Assembly: GCA_963762085.1 (NCBI GenBank)
Contig: CAVXJD010000001.1
Coordinates: 62,001-126,000 of the forward strand
Reading direction: 5' to 3'
DNA: 64,000 bases
Source of the DNA: DASQGA01 sp963762085
GTDB taxonomy: Bacteria; Actinomycetota; Thermoleophilia; Gaiellales; Gaiellaceae
A program made the position numbers and the translations under genes. The notes below the pieces were generated by a model. That model saw nothing but the letters and a program-made list of their open reading frames with translations, was not told where the DNA came from and made no database searches. How positions within the stretch are numbered: the stretch's first letter is position 1; each line of letters opens with the position of its first letter. Positions 16,835-25,497 of this stretch are shown piece after piece.

Positions 16835-18496
16835 CTACACCTCAACGACGACGGGGAGAATCATGGGCCGTCGTCCGGTGCGCTCGTACACGAGCTGGCT
16901 GACCGCATCGTGGATGTGCTCCTGGAGGAGCTTCAGCTCCGTCACCCCATCCGCGAAGCACTCGGCGAGGGTCTCCTCGACCTCGCCGCGGGCTTCCTCG
17001 AAGAGCTCGCCGTCCGTCTCCGCGAAACCGCGAGCGATCACCTCGGGCGGGACGGCCCCGCGACCGTTCCCGGGCCCCACTGTGGCGACGACGATCAGAA
17101 CGCCGCTCTCGGAGAGGTGGCGCCGGTCACGCAGTGCTCCGTCCTTCACGTCTCCCGAGCCGGCCCGGTCGACAAAGATGCTGCCGACGTCGACCTGGTC
17201 GACGATCCGAGCGCGCCCGTCCGAGAGCTCGACGACGGAGCCGTTTTCGCCGAGGATGACCCGGTCCGGATCGACGCCGGCATCACGGGCGAGGCGGCCG
17301 TGTGCCGCCAGCATCCTGAACTCCCCGTGCACCGGCATCACGTTTCGCGGCCGGAGGAGCGCCAGGACGGTCCGGATCTCGTCGGCGTTTCCGTGCCCAG
17401 ACGTATGCACGTTCGCGATCTCCTGGTGCAACACCTCCGCCCCGGACTTCGTCAGCCGGTTGATCGTGTCGTGGACGCGCAGCTCGTTACCGGGCACCGG
17501 CTTCGCGGAGATGATCACGGTGTCGCCCGACTCCACCTCGACGTGCTGGTGATCGTGGTAGGCGATGCGGGTCAGGGCCGAAAGTGGCTCGCCCTGGCTC
17601 CCCGTGCAGAGAATGAGCGTTTCCTCGGGGCGGAGCTCGCCGAGGTCGGCAGGCTTCACGAGCAGCTCCTCGGGCACGTCGATGTACCCGAGGTTCCGCG
17701 CGATGTTGACGTTCTTCCTGAGCGAGCGACCGACGAGGGAGACCTTCCGGCCGGTCTCGAGGGCGACGTCGATCGCCTGCTGCACCCGGTGGACGTTGGA
17801 GGCGAAGGACGCGATCACGACCCGCCCTCCCCGGGCCGGGATGATCTGCCGGAACGCTTCGCCGACGGTCCGCTCCGACGGAGTCACGCCCGGCCTCTCC
17901 GCGTTGGTCGAATCTCCGAGCAGAAGCTCGACGCCGAGGTTGCCGAGCTCCGCGAGCTTGCCAACGTCGGTTCGGAAGCCGTCGACAGGAGTATGGTCGA
18001 TCTTGTAGTCGCCGGTGTGGACGATTCGTCCCGCGGGCGTCTCGAACGAGAGCGCAACCGCGTCGGGAATCGAGTGCGCCATGCGCGCGAAGTCCGTCCT
18101 GTAGGGCCCGATCTGAACCGGGCCCCCGTTCGGCTCGATCTCGTGGAGCTCCGCTGCCCGGAGGAGGCCGTGCTCGTCCAGCTTCGACTTCACGAGCCCG
18201 AGCGTCAGACGCGTGCCCCAGACCTGTGGGATCTCCACCTCGCGCATCAGGTACGGCAGCGCGCCCACGTGGTCCTCGTGCGCATGGGTGAGGACGACGG
18301 CGCGGATGTCCTTCGCCCGCTCCCGCAGAAGAGAGAAATCCGGGAGGACGAGGTCGACCCCGAGATGCTCGTCACGAGGGAAGGAAAGGCCGGCATCGAC
18401 CACGACGATGCCGGCCTCGCTCTCGATCGCGGTCATGTTCTTGCCAACCTCGCCGAGGCCGCCAAGCGGGGTTACTCGCGTCCAGGCCGAGCTCAC
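16835..18496 (-). CDS. rnj: Ribonuclease J
   Basis: Metallo-beta-lactamase/beta-CASP exo- and endoribonuclease acting on mRNA 5' ends and rRNA. 553 residues, family norm. Metal motifs: TPLGGLGEVGKNM at the N-terminus, LTHAHEDHVGALPYL (about 70-84), IVHTGDYKID, then LLGDSTNAERPG; the beta-CASP part has CTGSQGEPLSALTRIA and VHTSGHGNADEI. The C-terminal domain is present to the end (EETLAECFADGV). The neighbour dapA directly upstream repeats the Bacillus dapA-rnjB order. Confidence 0.96.
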   Translation of the reverse strand: MSSAWTRVTPLGGLGEVGKNMTAIESEAGIVVVDAGLSFPRDEHLGVDLVLPDFSLLRERAKDIRAVVLTHAHEDHVGALPYLMREVEIPQVWGTRLTLGLVKSKLDEHGLLRAAELHEIEPNGGPVQIGPYRTDFARMAHSIPDAVALSFETPAGRIVHTGDYKIDHTPVDGFRTDVGKLAELGNLGVELLLGDSTNAERPGVTPSERTVGEAFRQIIPARGGRVVIASFASNVHRVQQAIDVALETGRKVSLVGRSLRKNVNIARNLGYIDVPEELLVKPADLGELRPEETLILCTGSQGEPLSALTRIAYHDHQHVEVESGDTVIISAKPVPGNELRVHDTINRLTKSGAEVLHQEIANVHTSGHGNADEIRTVLALLRPRNVMPVHGEFRMLAAHGRLARDAGVDPDRVILGENGSVVELSDGRARIVDQVDVGSIFVDRAGSGDVKDGALRDRRHLSESGVLIVVATVGPGNGRGAVPPEVIARGFAETDGELFEEARGEVEETLAECFADGVTELKLLQEHIHDAVSQLVYERTGRRPMILPVVVEV

Positions 18497-18562
18497 CGGC
18501 GCAGTGTACTTCGCGCCCCGAGCGCTTCCCTCGCGGGGTTCGTCGAGCTCACCCGCGGAAAG

Positions 18563-19447
18563 CTAGGCCCGGGCGGGGGAGAGAACGCCTGCGGCTTCGA
18601 GACCCGCTCGCACGAGCGCGACCTCGTCCTCGCTCGCATCGACGAGCGGGAGGCGGAGACCTCCGACCTCATGGCCGAGGAGGTTCAGGGCCGCCTTGAG
18701 CGGAATCGGGTTCGACGTCACGGCCAGAGCCTCGATGACCGGGTGGAGCTCCTGCTCGATCGCCGCCGCACCCTCGGGATCGCCGTCCTTGAAGCGGCGG
18801 ATGAGCTCTTTGACGCGCACTCCGACCAGGTGGGTGAAGACGAAAATCCCTCCGGTCCCGCCCAGCTCGAGGAAGGGGAACAGAAGGTCGTCGTTCCCGG
18901 CATAGAGAGCGAGCCCCGTCTCCTGCACGATCCGCTCCGCCTGGTTCAGGTCGGCCGTAGCCTGCTTCACCGCTTGCACCGTCGGGATCTCGGCGAGCGC
19001 TGCCAGGGTCTCGGGCTCGAGGTTCAACACCACCCGCTGCGGGATGTTGTAGACGACGATCGGCCGGTCGCTCACCTCTGCAATGGCACGAAAGTGCGCG
19101 ACGATCCCCGCGACCGGCGGCTTGTTGTAGTACGGCGTAACAACGAGGAAGCCGTCCACGCCAAGTTCGTGCGCCTGCTCGGTCAGATGAACGGAGTGGG
19201 CCGTCGAGTATGTACCCGTGTTCGCAATGACCGTAGCCCGCGCACCGACCGCGTCGACGGCGACCGCGAAGAGCTCCAGCCGCTCGTCGTCCGTGAGCGT
19301 CGGTGCTTCTCCAGTAGTCCCGGCGACGACGACTCCATCCGAGCCGTTCTCAACGAGATAGAGGCAGAGCCGGCGGAACGCATCCACGGCGACCGCACCG
19401 TCCTCCCGGAACGGCGTCGCAACCGCGGTCAGGACCTCGCCCAGCAC
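18563..19447 (-). CDS. dapA: 4-Hydroxy-tetrahydrodipicolinate synthase
   Basis: First committed step of diaminopimelate/lysine synthesis: condenses pyruvate with aspartate semialdehyde. 294 residues. VAGTTGEAPTLTDDE (pyruvate-binding TTGE), VVTPYYNKPP, VYNIPQR (catalytic Tyr) and the Schiff-base Lys in VQAVKQATADL are visible. Start GTG at 19447, 10 bp after dapB in the same transcript, so dapB and dapA are expressed together to supply cell-wall diaminopimelate. Confidence 0.96.
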   Translation of the reverse strand: MLGEVLTAVATPFREDGAVAVDAFRRLCLYLVENGSDGVVVAGTTGEAPTLTDDERLELFAVAVDAVGARATVIANTGTYSTAHSVHLTEQAHELGVDGFLVVTPYYNKPPVAGIVAHFRAIAEVSDRPIVVYNIPQRVVLNLEPETLAALAEIPTVQAVKQATADLNQAERIVQETGLALYAGNDDLLFPFLELGGTGGIFVFTHLVGVRVKELIRRFKDGDPEGAAAIEQELHPVIEALAVTSNPIPLKAALNLLGHEVGGLRLPLVDASEDEVALVRAGLEAAGVLSPARA

Positions 19448-19457
19448 GCGCGGGATT

Positions 19458-20099
19458 CTACGCGACGAGCCCGTCGATGCCGATCGTCACTCCAGCGGGC
19501 AGATCCCCGAGCCGCTCGAGAGCCAGGAGGACGCCGGGCACGAAAGCCTCGCGGGAGAGCGTGTCGTGCCGGATCGTCAGAAGCTGACCCTGGCCGCCCA
19601 GCAGCACCTCCTGGTGCGCGACGAGACCCGGCAGGCGGACGCTGTGGATCGGCACGTCTCCCTCCATACGGACGGCCGTCGCCTTCGCCGTGCCCGAGGG
19701 CGCATCCAGCTTCGCCTCGTTGTGGAGCTCGACGATCTCCGCACGGGGAAACCAGCGGGCCGCCTCCTCCGCAAAGCGCATCATCAGAACGGCGCCGAGC
19801 GCGAAGTTGGGAGCCACGAGGCACGGAACCGCGCGCTCCCGGGCCAGGGTGTCCAACACTTCCACGTCAGCGTTCTCGAGGCCGGTCGTGCCGACGATGC
19901 AAGGGATCCCGGCAGCAAGGCAACGCTCCGCGTTTGCCCGGACGGCATCCGGGCGCGTGAAGTCGATCGCCACGTCGTATCCGGCGGGCACCGCCTCCTC
20001 CCCGGAGCCGACGCCCTCCACTTCATGCCCCGCCTCTGCGAGCGCCGGGCCGAGCACCGACCCGACCTTCCCCCCTGCTCCGTACAGAAGGATCTTCAC
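19458..20099 (-). CDS. dapB: 4-Hydroxy-tetrahydrodipicolinate reductase
   Basis: NAD(P)H-dependent reductase following DapA. 213 residues, clearly shorter than the usual 240-275. The N-terminal GAGGKVGSV nucleotide motif is present, but the Rossmann loop after it is trimmed. The catalytic segment ELHNEAKLDAPSGTA keeps the first His and the Lys but has Asn in place of the second His of the usual HH pair. PNFALGAVLM corresponds to the conserved PNFSxGV. It overlaps the M16 protease gene by 4 nt. Function is likely intact, as the retained His and Lys are the catalytic ones. Confidence 0.9.
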   Translation of the reverse strand: MKILLYGAGGKVGSVLGPALAEAGHEVEGVGSGEEAVPAGYDVAIDFTRPDAVRANAERCLAAGIPCIVGTTGLENADVEVLDTLARERAVPCLVAPNFALGAVLMMRFAEEAARWFPRAEIVELHNEAKLDAPSGTAKATAVRMEGDVPIHSVRLPGLVAHQEVLLGGQGQLLTIRHDTLSREAFVPGVLLALERLGDLPAGVTIGIDGLVA

Positions 20100-21397
20100 G
20101 CGGCCGCTGCGACGAGCCCGGGCGAGATGCGCTCGACCGCGTCCACGAAACGCTCTTCGTTCGGCCCGATTGCGGCGACGGAGAGTCTCTCCTCCGCGAG
20201 CAGGAGCGCGGCCAGCCCGGCCACCGCATCGCGATCGACGGCCTCGATCTCTGCGATGACGCGGTCGAGCGACAGGATCTCGCTGTCGGTGACCAGGGAC
20301 TTCCCGAGCCTGCTCATCCGGTTCGACGTCAACTCCATCGAGAGCATCACCCTGCCTTTGAGGTTCTCCTTCGCGCGATCGAGTTCGTCGTCCCCGAGCT
20401 CCCCGGCGGCGACCGCGTTGATCTGCTCCCGAAGGATCTCGAGGCAGGCTGCGAGATTCTCCTCCCGCGTGCCGACGTACGCGCCGATCTGGCCCGTGTC
20501 CGCGTACTGCGATGCGTACGTGTAAACCGCGTACGCGAGACCGCGCTTCTCACGGATCTCCTGAAAGAGCCGAGACGAGGCGGAGCCGCCGAGCACGCTG
20601 TCGAGGATCGAAGCCGTGAACCGACGCCGGTCCGAGCGTGCGATCCCGGGTGCACCGATACAGATGTGGTACTGCTCGGTGTCCTTTCGCTGAAAGCGAA
20701 GGCTTGGGCGCGGCGCGTCCACGAACGGCGCCCGAGCGCCGGCTCGGCGGGCAGGCGGACCGGGGCTCTTGCCACTCATCCGCTCGACGAGCTCCACCAC
20801 GCGGTCGTGCTCGAGGTGCCCGGCCGCGGCGACCACGACGTTGTCGGGCCGGTAGCGGGCGCGGTGGTACGCGGAGACGCTCCTGCGCGAGACATTCGCG
20901 ATCACTTCGGCGGAACCCAGTACCGGTCGGCCGAGCGGATGGTCTCCGAAGACCGTCTCCGTGATCAGGTCATGGACGAGCTCCTGCGGCGCATCCTCGA
21001 CCATCGCGATCTCCTCGAGGACGACCTCCCGCTCGGCATCGAGATCCGAGAGGCGGGGCGCGAACACCATGTCGGTGATCACATCCATGGCGTCCTCGAG
21101 GTGCTCGTCGAGCACACGCGCGTAGACGACCGTGTAGTCACGACCCGTCGAGGCGTTCAGCTCGCCGCCGAACGTGTCGAAGATCTCTGCGATCTCGAGC
21201 GCGGAGTAGGAGCTCGAGCCTTTGAAGAGCAGGTGCTCGAGGAAGTGGCTCAGGCCGGCACGGGCGACATCCTCGTCCCGCGAGCCGGCTCCGATCCAGA
21301 GGCCGAGCGCGACGGAGCGAACGCTCGGGAGCGGCTCCGTCACGACGCGGGCGCCGCCGTCCAGAGTCGTCAGAAGGTAGCTCTCCACCGGGCGCAT
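20096..21397 (-). CDS. M16 family zinc protease (processing-peptidase-like)
   Basis: 433 residues from ATG 21397, the typical single-subunit M16B size. The inverted zinc motif HFLEH (residues 51-55) with the downstream Glu in VVLEEIAMVEDAP is intact, so it is catalytically competent. The second domain keeps FQEIREKRGLAYAVYTY, the RxxY-type substrate-binding element (R..LAYAVY). Start was chosen at the first ATG giving the standard N-terminus; an open extension upstream lacks family similarity. Position after pnp and before dapB/dapA parallels Bacillus mlpA. Confidence 0.92.
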   Translation of the reverse strand: MRPVESYLLTTLDGGARVVTEPLPSVRSVALGLWIGAGSRDEDVARAGLSHFLEHLLFKGSSSYSALEIAEIFDTFGGELNASTGRDYTVVYARVLDEHLEDAMDVITDMVFAPRLSDLDAEREVVLEEIAMVEDAPQELVHDLITETVFGDHPLGRPVLGSAEVIANVSRRSVSAYHRARYRPDNVVVAAAGHLEHDRVVELVERMSGKSPGPPARRAGARAPFVDAPRPSLRFQRKDTEQYHICIGAPGIARSDRRRFTASILDSVLGGSASSRLFQEIREKRGLAYAVYTYASQYADTGQIGAYVGTREENLAACLEILREQINAVAAGELGDDELDRAKENLKGRVMLSMELTSNRMSRLGKSLVTDSEILSLDRVIAEIEAVDRDAVAGLAALLLAEERLSVAAIGPNEERFVDAVERISPGLVAAAA

Positions 21398-21425
21398 CGT
21401 AGCCGGGCGTGAAACCGGGCCCAGT

Positions 21426-21447
21426 CGCGGGCTACGACTAGCCCGCG
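21426..21447 (-). terminator. Hairpin spanning the reductase stop codon
   Basis: CGCGGGCTA (21426-21434) and TAGCCCGCG (21439-21447) form a perfect 9-bp stem with a 4-nt loop. The stop codon of the flavoprotein gene (21438-21440) is in it. No U-run follows. It may slow or end transcription, or shield the upstream message, between the flavoprotein and the M16 protease gene. Confidence 0.4.
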
Positions 21448-22616
21448 GGCCTGAAGGCCCGGCCGGGGTCTCCGGCCGCACGGGCAAGGAGCGCCAGCGC
21501 CTTCAAGAGAGGCCTGGCTGGCCCGCGGGTCAGACGCACGTCGGCGAGGTCTCCCTGGAGAATCCGCTCGACGACGTTCCAGACGAGCTGGGTCTGCGCC
21601 AGCGCGAACGACGTGCGTGGAAAGCGGTCGAGTGCCGCCTTGATGCTCCAGGAGGCCCAGAGGAGCGGCGCGAGCTGGCGCGTCAGCCGGGGGCCGTAGG
21701 GGTCGAGCGTCTCCTCCCGCCCCTCGAGCACGTCCAGCACGGCTCCGGTCGCGTGTGATCCGCTCAGGATCCCCTCGTACATCCCGTCGCCGGACACCGG
21801 ATCGACGAGACCGGCTGCGTCTCCCACGAGCAGCGCGGGGCCGCGTGAGAGACAGGAAGACGCCGACCGCATCGGCAGCCGGAAGCCACGGAGCTCACCG
21901 AGCTCCTCGAGCTCGGCTCCGTGCCGCTCGCAGAGGCGTCGCAGGTGCTCGCGGAGCCGGGGGCCTTCCTCGGTCGACCCCCCGACGCCGAAGTTGACGT
22001 GGTCGCCCTTGGGGAAGACCCACGCATAGCCACCCGGCACGGTGGCGAAGTCGATCAGGAGCCGTCCGCGGAAGCGCTCGCGGTCGATGCGTCCGTAGGA
22101 AAGGTTGCCCTCGAGCGCGACCCCCACCGCCTGGTTCCCGCCGAGCTCGAGCGCCCGCGCCGACACGCCGTTGATCCCGTCCGCGCCGACGACGGTCCGG
22201 GCGGCGATGCAGTCGCCGTTTACTCGGACCGTCGCGCTTTTCCCGTTCGTCTCGATTCCCGAGACCTTCGTCCCGTCCCGGAACTCGACGCCTGCTGCCC
22301 CGGCCTGCTCGACGAGGTACGCGTCGAGCCGCTTCCGCTGTGTCATGTAGACGAGCGGCTTGCCGCTGCCGCGCTCGACCCGCTTGTCGTATCCGAGGCC
22401 GAGCTCGGCGATCGTGACGACTTCCTCGACGACCGGATCGATGGAGAAGGGCAGGAGCCGCGCGGCCCGGCCGGTCAGGCCTCCCCCGCAGGGCTTGTCG
22501 CGCGGAAACCGCGCACGGTCGAGCAGGAGGACGGACACACCCTCTCGGGCGAGGCGGTACGCCGTCGTGGAGCCGGCGGGGCCGGCTCCAACGACGACGC
22601 AGTCGTAGCGCTTCAC
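21438..22616 (-). CDS. Geranylgeranyl-reductase-family FAD-dependent oxidoreductase
   Basis: 392 residues. N-terminal FAD motif VVVGAGPAGSTTAYRLA, a CGGGLTGRA segment typical of the geranylgeranyl reductase group (PxxKPCGGGL), the second FAD motif LLVGDAAGLVDPVSGDGMYEGI, and a C-terminal lipid-binding cap. These enzymes reduce isoprenoid double bonds, for example of menaquinone side chains. No dedicated partner is adjacent; it sits between pnp and the M16 protease in the common direction. Start GTG 22616. Substrate is not determinable. Confidence 0.87.
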   Translation of the reverse strand: MKRYDCVVVGAGPAGSTTAYRLAREGVSVLLLDRARFPRDKPCGGGLTGRAARLLPFSIDPVVEEVVTIAELGLGYDKRVERGSGKPLVYMTQRKRLDAYLVEQAGAAGVEFRDGTKVSGIETNGKSATVRVNGDCIAARTVVGADGINGVSARALELGGNQAVGVALEGNLSYGRIDRERFRGRLLIDFATVPGGYAWVFPKGDHVNFGVGGSTEEGPRLREHLRRLCERHGAELEELGELRGFRLPMRSASSCLSRGPALLVGDAAGLVDPVSGDGMYEGILSGSHATGAVLDVLEGREETLDPYGPRLTRQLAPLLWASWSIKAALDRFPRTSFALAQTQLVWNVVERILQGDLADVRLTRGPARPLLKALALLARAAGDPGRAFRPAG

Positions 22617-22634
22617 TCGCGCATCTGCCGGGTG

Positions 22635-25106
22635 TTAGCGGCGGTTCCGCTCGCGGCCGCGGTCACGCCCGCGGTCACCGTCACGGGGCCGCTCCGAGCG
22701 CTCTCGAGGCGGTGCATCTTTGGCTCGCTCGATCAGCTCCTCGGGCTGGACGAGATTGCCATTCTCGTGCTTGGCGACGAGCTTCAGGCCGATCCGGCCG
22801 CGCGCCTTGTCGACCTCCTGGACGATGACGTCGAGCACGTCACCGCGGGCCATCACGTCCTCGATATGAGCAACGCGGCCGGGGCCGACGTTGGAGACGT
22901 GCAGCAGGCCGTCGGTGCCCTTCTTGAGCTCGACGAAGGCGCCGAAGTCGGTCGTCTTCACGACCTTGCCGGTGTACTCGTCTCCGACCTCTGGCTCCTT
23001 GGTCAGGTTCTCGATCGCAGCGATCGCCTCGCGGGCCTTCGTGCCCTCGGTGGCGTAGATCAGGATGGTGCCGTCCTCTTCGATGTCGATCTGGACGTCG
23101 TAGTCGGCCTCGAGCGAGCGAATCGTCTCGCCGCCCTTGCCGATCACCATGCCGATCTTCTCCGGGTCGATCTTCACCGTCGAGATCCGCGGAGCGTTTT
23201 CGGAGAGCTCCGAGCGAACCTCCGGAATTGCCTCGGCCATCTTGTCGAGGATGAACTCGCGCGCCCTCTTTGCCTGCTCGAGCGCGTTACGCATGATCTC
23301 CTGCGTGACGCCGGTGATCTTGATGTCCATCTGGAGCGCGGTTATGCCCTCACGCGACCCGGCCACCTTGAAGTCCATGTCGCCGAGGTGGTCCTCCGCT
23401 CCCTGGATGTCGGTCAGGATGACGTAGTCGTCGCCCTCCTTGACGAGGCCCATGGCGATTCCCGAGACGGGCCGCTTGATCGGCACGCCCGCGTCCATGA
23501 GCGCCAGGGTCGAGCCGCACACCGATCCCATCGACGACGAGCCGTTCGACTCGAGCGTCTCCGAAACGAGCCGGATCGTGTACGGAAAGTCCTCCGCGGG
23601 CGGGATCATCGCCTCGAGGGCCCGCTGCGCGAGCGCCCCGTGGCCGATGTCGCGCCGCTTCGGGCCGCGCATGAAGCCGGTCTCGCCCACGGAGTAGGGC
23701 GGGAAGTTGTAGTGGTGCATGAAGCGGCGGTCCGTCTCGAGCGACAGATCGTCGATCCGCTGCCCTTCCTTCGCGGTCCCAAGCGTCAGGAGCGTCATGA
23801 TCTGCGTCTGCCCGCGCGTGAAGAGCGCCGAGCCGTGTGTTCGCGGCGCGACGCCGACCTCGCACTCGATCTCCCGGATCTCCTCGGTGCCGCGGCCGTC
23901 TGGGCGGCGCTTGTCGACGGCGATCTTCCGCCGGACGAGCTCCTTGTAGACGGCCTCCGCCGCCTTCTTCACGAACTGCTTGGTCATCCCGTCCTTCACG
24001 AGCGGCGCATCCCCGTCAACCGTCGCGGGACCGGCCGCGAAAGGCAGGTCGACAGTGTCGATGATCCGGTCGAAGAGGAGAGCCCGCTTGGCGGACTTGA
24101 GCTCCTTCGAGTCCTGCTCCGCCTCGGTCAGCTCGCGCAGGTCGCTCTCGAACTGCTCTCGCACCGGGCCGATCGCAGCCTCCAGGCGAATGCGCTCGAG
24201 GATGAGCCCGAAGCTGGACTTGACCTGCATCCGCTTGACGATGTCCTCCTCGGTGGAGGTCATCGAGAGCGGCGGGCAGAGCTCGTCGACCAACTCGTCG
24301 ACGACAGCCGCGGCCTCGCGAAGGCCTTCGGCAGCGATCCGCTCGCGGATCCGGTCGCCGTGCGACGCCTCGAGCTCTTCCGTCAGATCGGTGTCGAGCC
24401 ATTTCGGCTTGCCGGCCTGGCGGCGGAGATCCTCCTGCGCCTCGCACAGCTTCTTGATCTCGGCGTGCGCGAGATCGAGCGCCTCGAGCAGGACCTCTTC
24501 GGTCACCTCGTCGGCTCCGGCCTCGACCATCGTGAGACCGTCCTTGGTGCCGACCACGATCAGGTCGAACTTCGACTCCTCGGCCGACTCGGGCAAGGTC
24601 GGATTGATCACGAGCTGGCCGTCGATCTGGCCCACCCGCACGGCGCCGACCGGCCCGAAGAACGGCAGCGGCGACAACATGAGCGCAGCCGAGGCACCGT
24701 TGATGCAGAGGATGTCGTGCGCGGTAATCAGGTCGGCCGAGAGAATCGTGCAGATGACCTGAACCTCGTTCCTGAAGCCTTTGGGCCAGAGCGGGCGAAT
24801 CGGCCGGTCGATCATGCGGGCGGTCAGGATCGCTTTCTCGGTCGGGCGCCCCTCTCGCTTGAAGAAGCCGCCGGGGATCTTCCCGGCCGCATACATCCGC
24901 TCCTCGACGTCGACCGTGAGCGGGAAGAAGTCCGCTCCCTCACGCGGCTCGGGCCGTCCGTGTGCCGTGGCGAGCACCATGCACTCGCCGGCTCGGACGA
25001 CGACAGACCCGCCGGCCTGCTTGGCCAGCTTGCCGGTCTCGAACGAGATTTCCTCGCGTCCGACTGTGACCGACACTGCGGCCTGGGACGTTTCGATCGT
25101 ACTCAT
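22635..25106 (-). CDS. pnp: Polyribonucleotide nucleotidyltransferase (PNPase)
   Basis: 3'-5' phosphorolytic exoribonuclease, 823 residues, longer than the usual 700-750. Two RNase PH domains (about 10-220 and 350-570; GRPEPREGADFFPLTVD and TRGQTQIMTLLTLG), the helical linker, KH domain (IGMVIGKGGETIRSLE, about 640) and S1 domain (YTGKVVKTTDFGAFVEL, about 705). The extra length is a C-terminal Arg/Asp/Glu-rich tail (RERSERPRDGDRGRDRGRER), a low-complexity RNA- or protein-contact tail. Ribosome binding site AGGAGG at 25111-25116. A long hairpin separates it from rpsO. Confidence 0.97.
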   Translation of the reverse strand: MSTIETSQAAVSVTVGREEISFETGKLAKQAGGSVVVRAGECMVLATAHGRPEPREGADFFPLTVDVEERMYAAGKIPGGFFKREGRPTEKAILTARMIDRPIRPLWPKGFRNEVQVICTILSADLITAHDILCINGASAALMLSPLPFFGPVGAVRVGQIDGQLVINPTLPESAEESKFDLIVVGTKDGLTMVEAGADEVTEEVLLEALDLAHAEIKKLCEAQEDLRRQAGKPKWLDTDLTEELEASHGDRIRERIAAEGLREAAAVVDELVDELCPPLSMTSTEEDIVKRMQVKSSFGLILERIRLEAAIGPVREQFESDLRELTEAEQDSKELKSAKRALLFDRIIDTVDLPFAAGPATVDGDAPLVKDGMTKQFVKKAAEAVYKELVRRKIAVDKRRPDGRGTEEIREIECEVGVAPRTHGSALFTRGQTQIMTLLTLGTAKEGQRIDDLSLETDRRFMHHYNFPPYSVGETGFMRGPKRRDIGHGALAQRALEAMIPPAEDFPYTIRLVSETLESNGSSSMGSVCGSTLALMDAGVPIKRPVSGIAMGLVKEGDDYVILTDIQGAEDHLGDMDFKVAGSREGITALQMDIKITGVTQEIMRNALEQAKRAREFILDKMAEAIPEVRSELSENAPRISTVKIDPEKIGMVIGKGGETIRSLEADYDVQIDIEEDGTILIYATEGTKAREAIAAIENLTKEPEVGDEYTGKVVKTTDFGAFVELKKGTDGLLHVSNVGPGRVAHIEDVMARGDVLDVIVQEVDKARGRIGLKLVAKHENGNLVQPEELIERAKDAPPRERSERPRDGDRGRDRGRERNRR

Positions 25107-25124
25107 ACTGCCTCCTGTCTTCTT

Positions 25125-25198
25125 GCGGAGGACGGAGGCGGAGGTTTGAGGCAGACCCGGGCGCGGGGCTCCCTCAAACTTCCACCGGCGCCCTCCGC
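25125..25198 (-). promoter_or_regulatory. Long imperfect stem-loop in the rpsO-pnp intercistronic region
   Basis: Inner stem: 25140-25151 pairs with 25172-25183 (12 positions, one mismatch). Outer stem: GCGGAGG (25125-25131) pairs with CCTCCGC (25192-25198). The folded RNA lies between the rpsO stop (25209) and the pnp ribosome binding site (25111-25116). In E. coli a hairpin in this exact place is cut by RNase III and mediates PNPase autoregulation; similarity of position and size suggests the same here, but that is inference. Confidence 0.6.
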
Positions 25199-25208
25199 CG
25201 GCCCGGCG

Positions 25209-25478
25209 CTACCGGCGCAGGCCCAGTTCCTTGATGAGGTCTCGGTAGCCCTCCACGTTTCTCCGTTGAAGGTAGTTCAGAAGCCGACGGCGCTGGCCGA
25301 CGAGCTTCAGAAGCCCTCGACGCGAGTGGTGATCTTTCTTATGCGTCCGCAGGTGCTCGGTGAGATAGGTAATGCGCCGTGTCAGCAGCGCCACCTGCAC
25401 CTCCGGCGACCCGGTGTCCGAGTCGCTCTTTCCGTATGTGCCTACGACCTCTTGCTTCGCTTCCTTCGTCAGAGTCAT
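25209..25478 (-). CDS. rpsO: 30S ribosomal protein S15
   Basis: 89 residues from ATG 25478, the standard length. Family sequence throughout: TGSPEVQVALLTRRI, YLTEHLRTHKKDHHSRRGLL and LVGQRRRLLNYL. Binds the central domain of 16S rRNA early in assembly. No ribosome binding site precedes the ATG, and a possible -10 (TAGCCT, 25486-25491) ends 7 nt before it, so translation may be leaderless. Its promoter must overlap the divergent ggt gene, only 19 bp away. Confidence 0.97.
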   Translation of the reverse strand: MTLTKEAKQEVVGTYGKSDSDTGSPEVQVALLTRRITYLTEHLRTHKKDHHSRRGLLKLVGQRRRLLNYLQRRNVEGYRDLIKELGLRR

Positions 25479-25484
25479 TGGCCG

Positions 25485-25491
25485 TAGGCTA
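25485..25491. promoter_or_regulatory. Overlapping divergent -10 candidates for rpsO and ggt
   Basis: TAGGCT on the plus strand (25485-25490) ends 7 nt before the ggt GTG; TAGCCT on the minus strand (25486-25491) ends 7 nt before the rpsO ATG. The hexamers overlap by five bases. No clear -35 was found for either. If real, the two leaderless promoters would exclude each other. Confidence 0.3.
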
Positions 25492-25497
25492 GCAAAG

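Noticed and set aside
16910..19960. Plus-strand open frame of about 1000 codons opposite rnj, dapA and dapB
   Set aside because: Same kind of antisense shadow; no start signal and no motif.
21921..25487. Very long plus-strand open frame (over 1100 codons) opposite pnp and the flavoprotein gene
   Set aside because: Antisense shadow of GC-rich coding; composition is low-complexity and no domain is recognisable, while the minus-strand genes have full family motifs.
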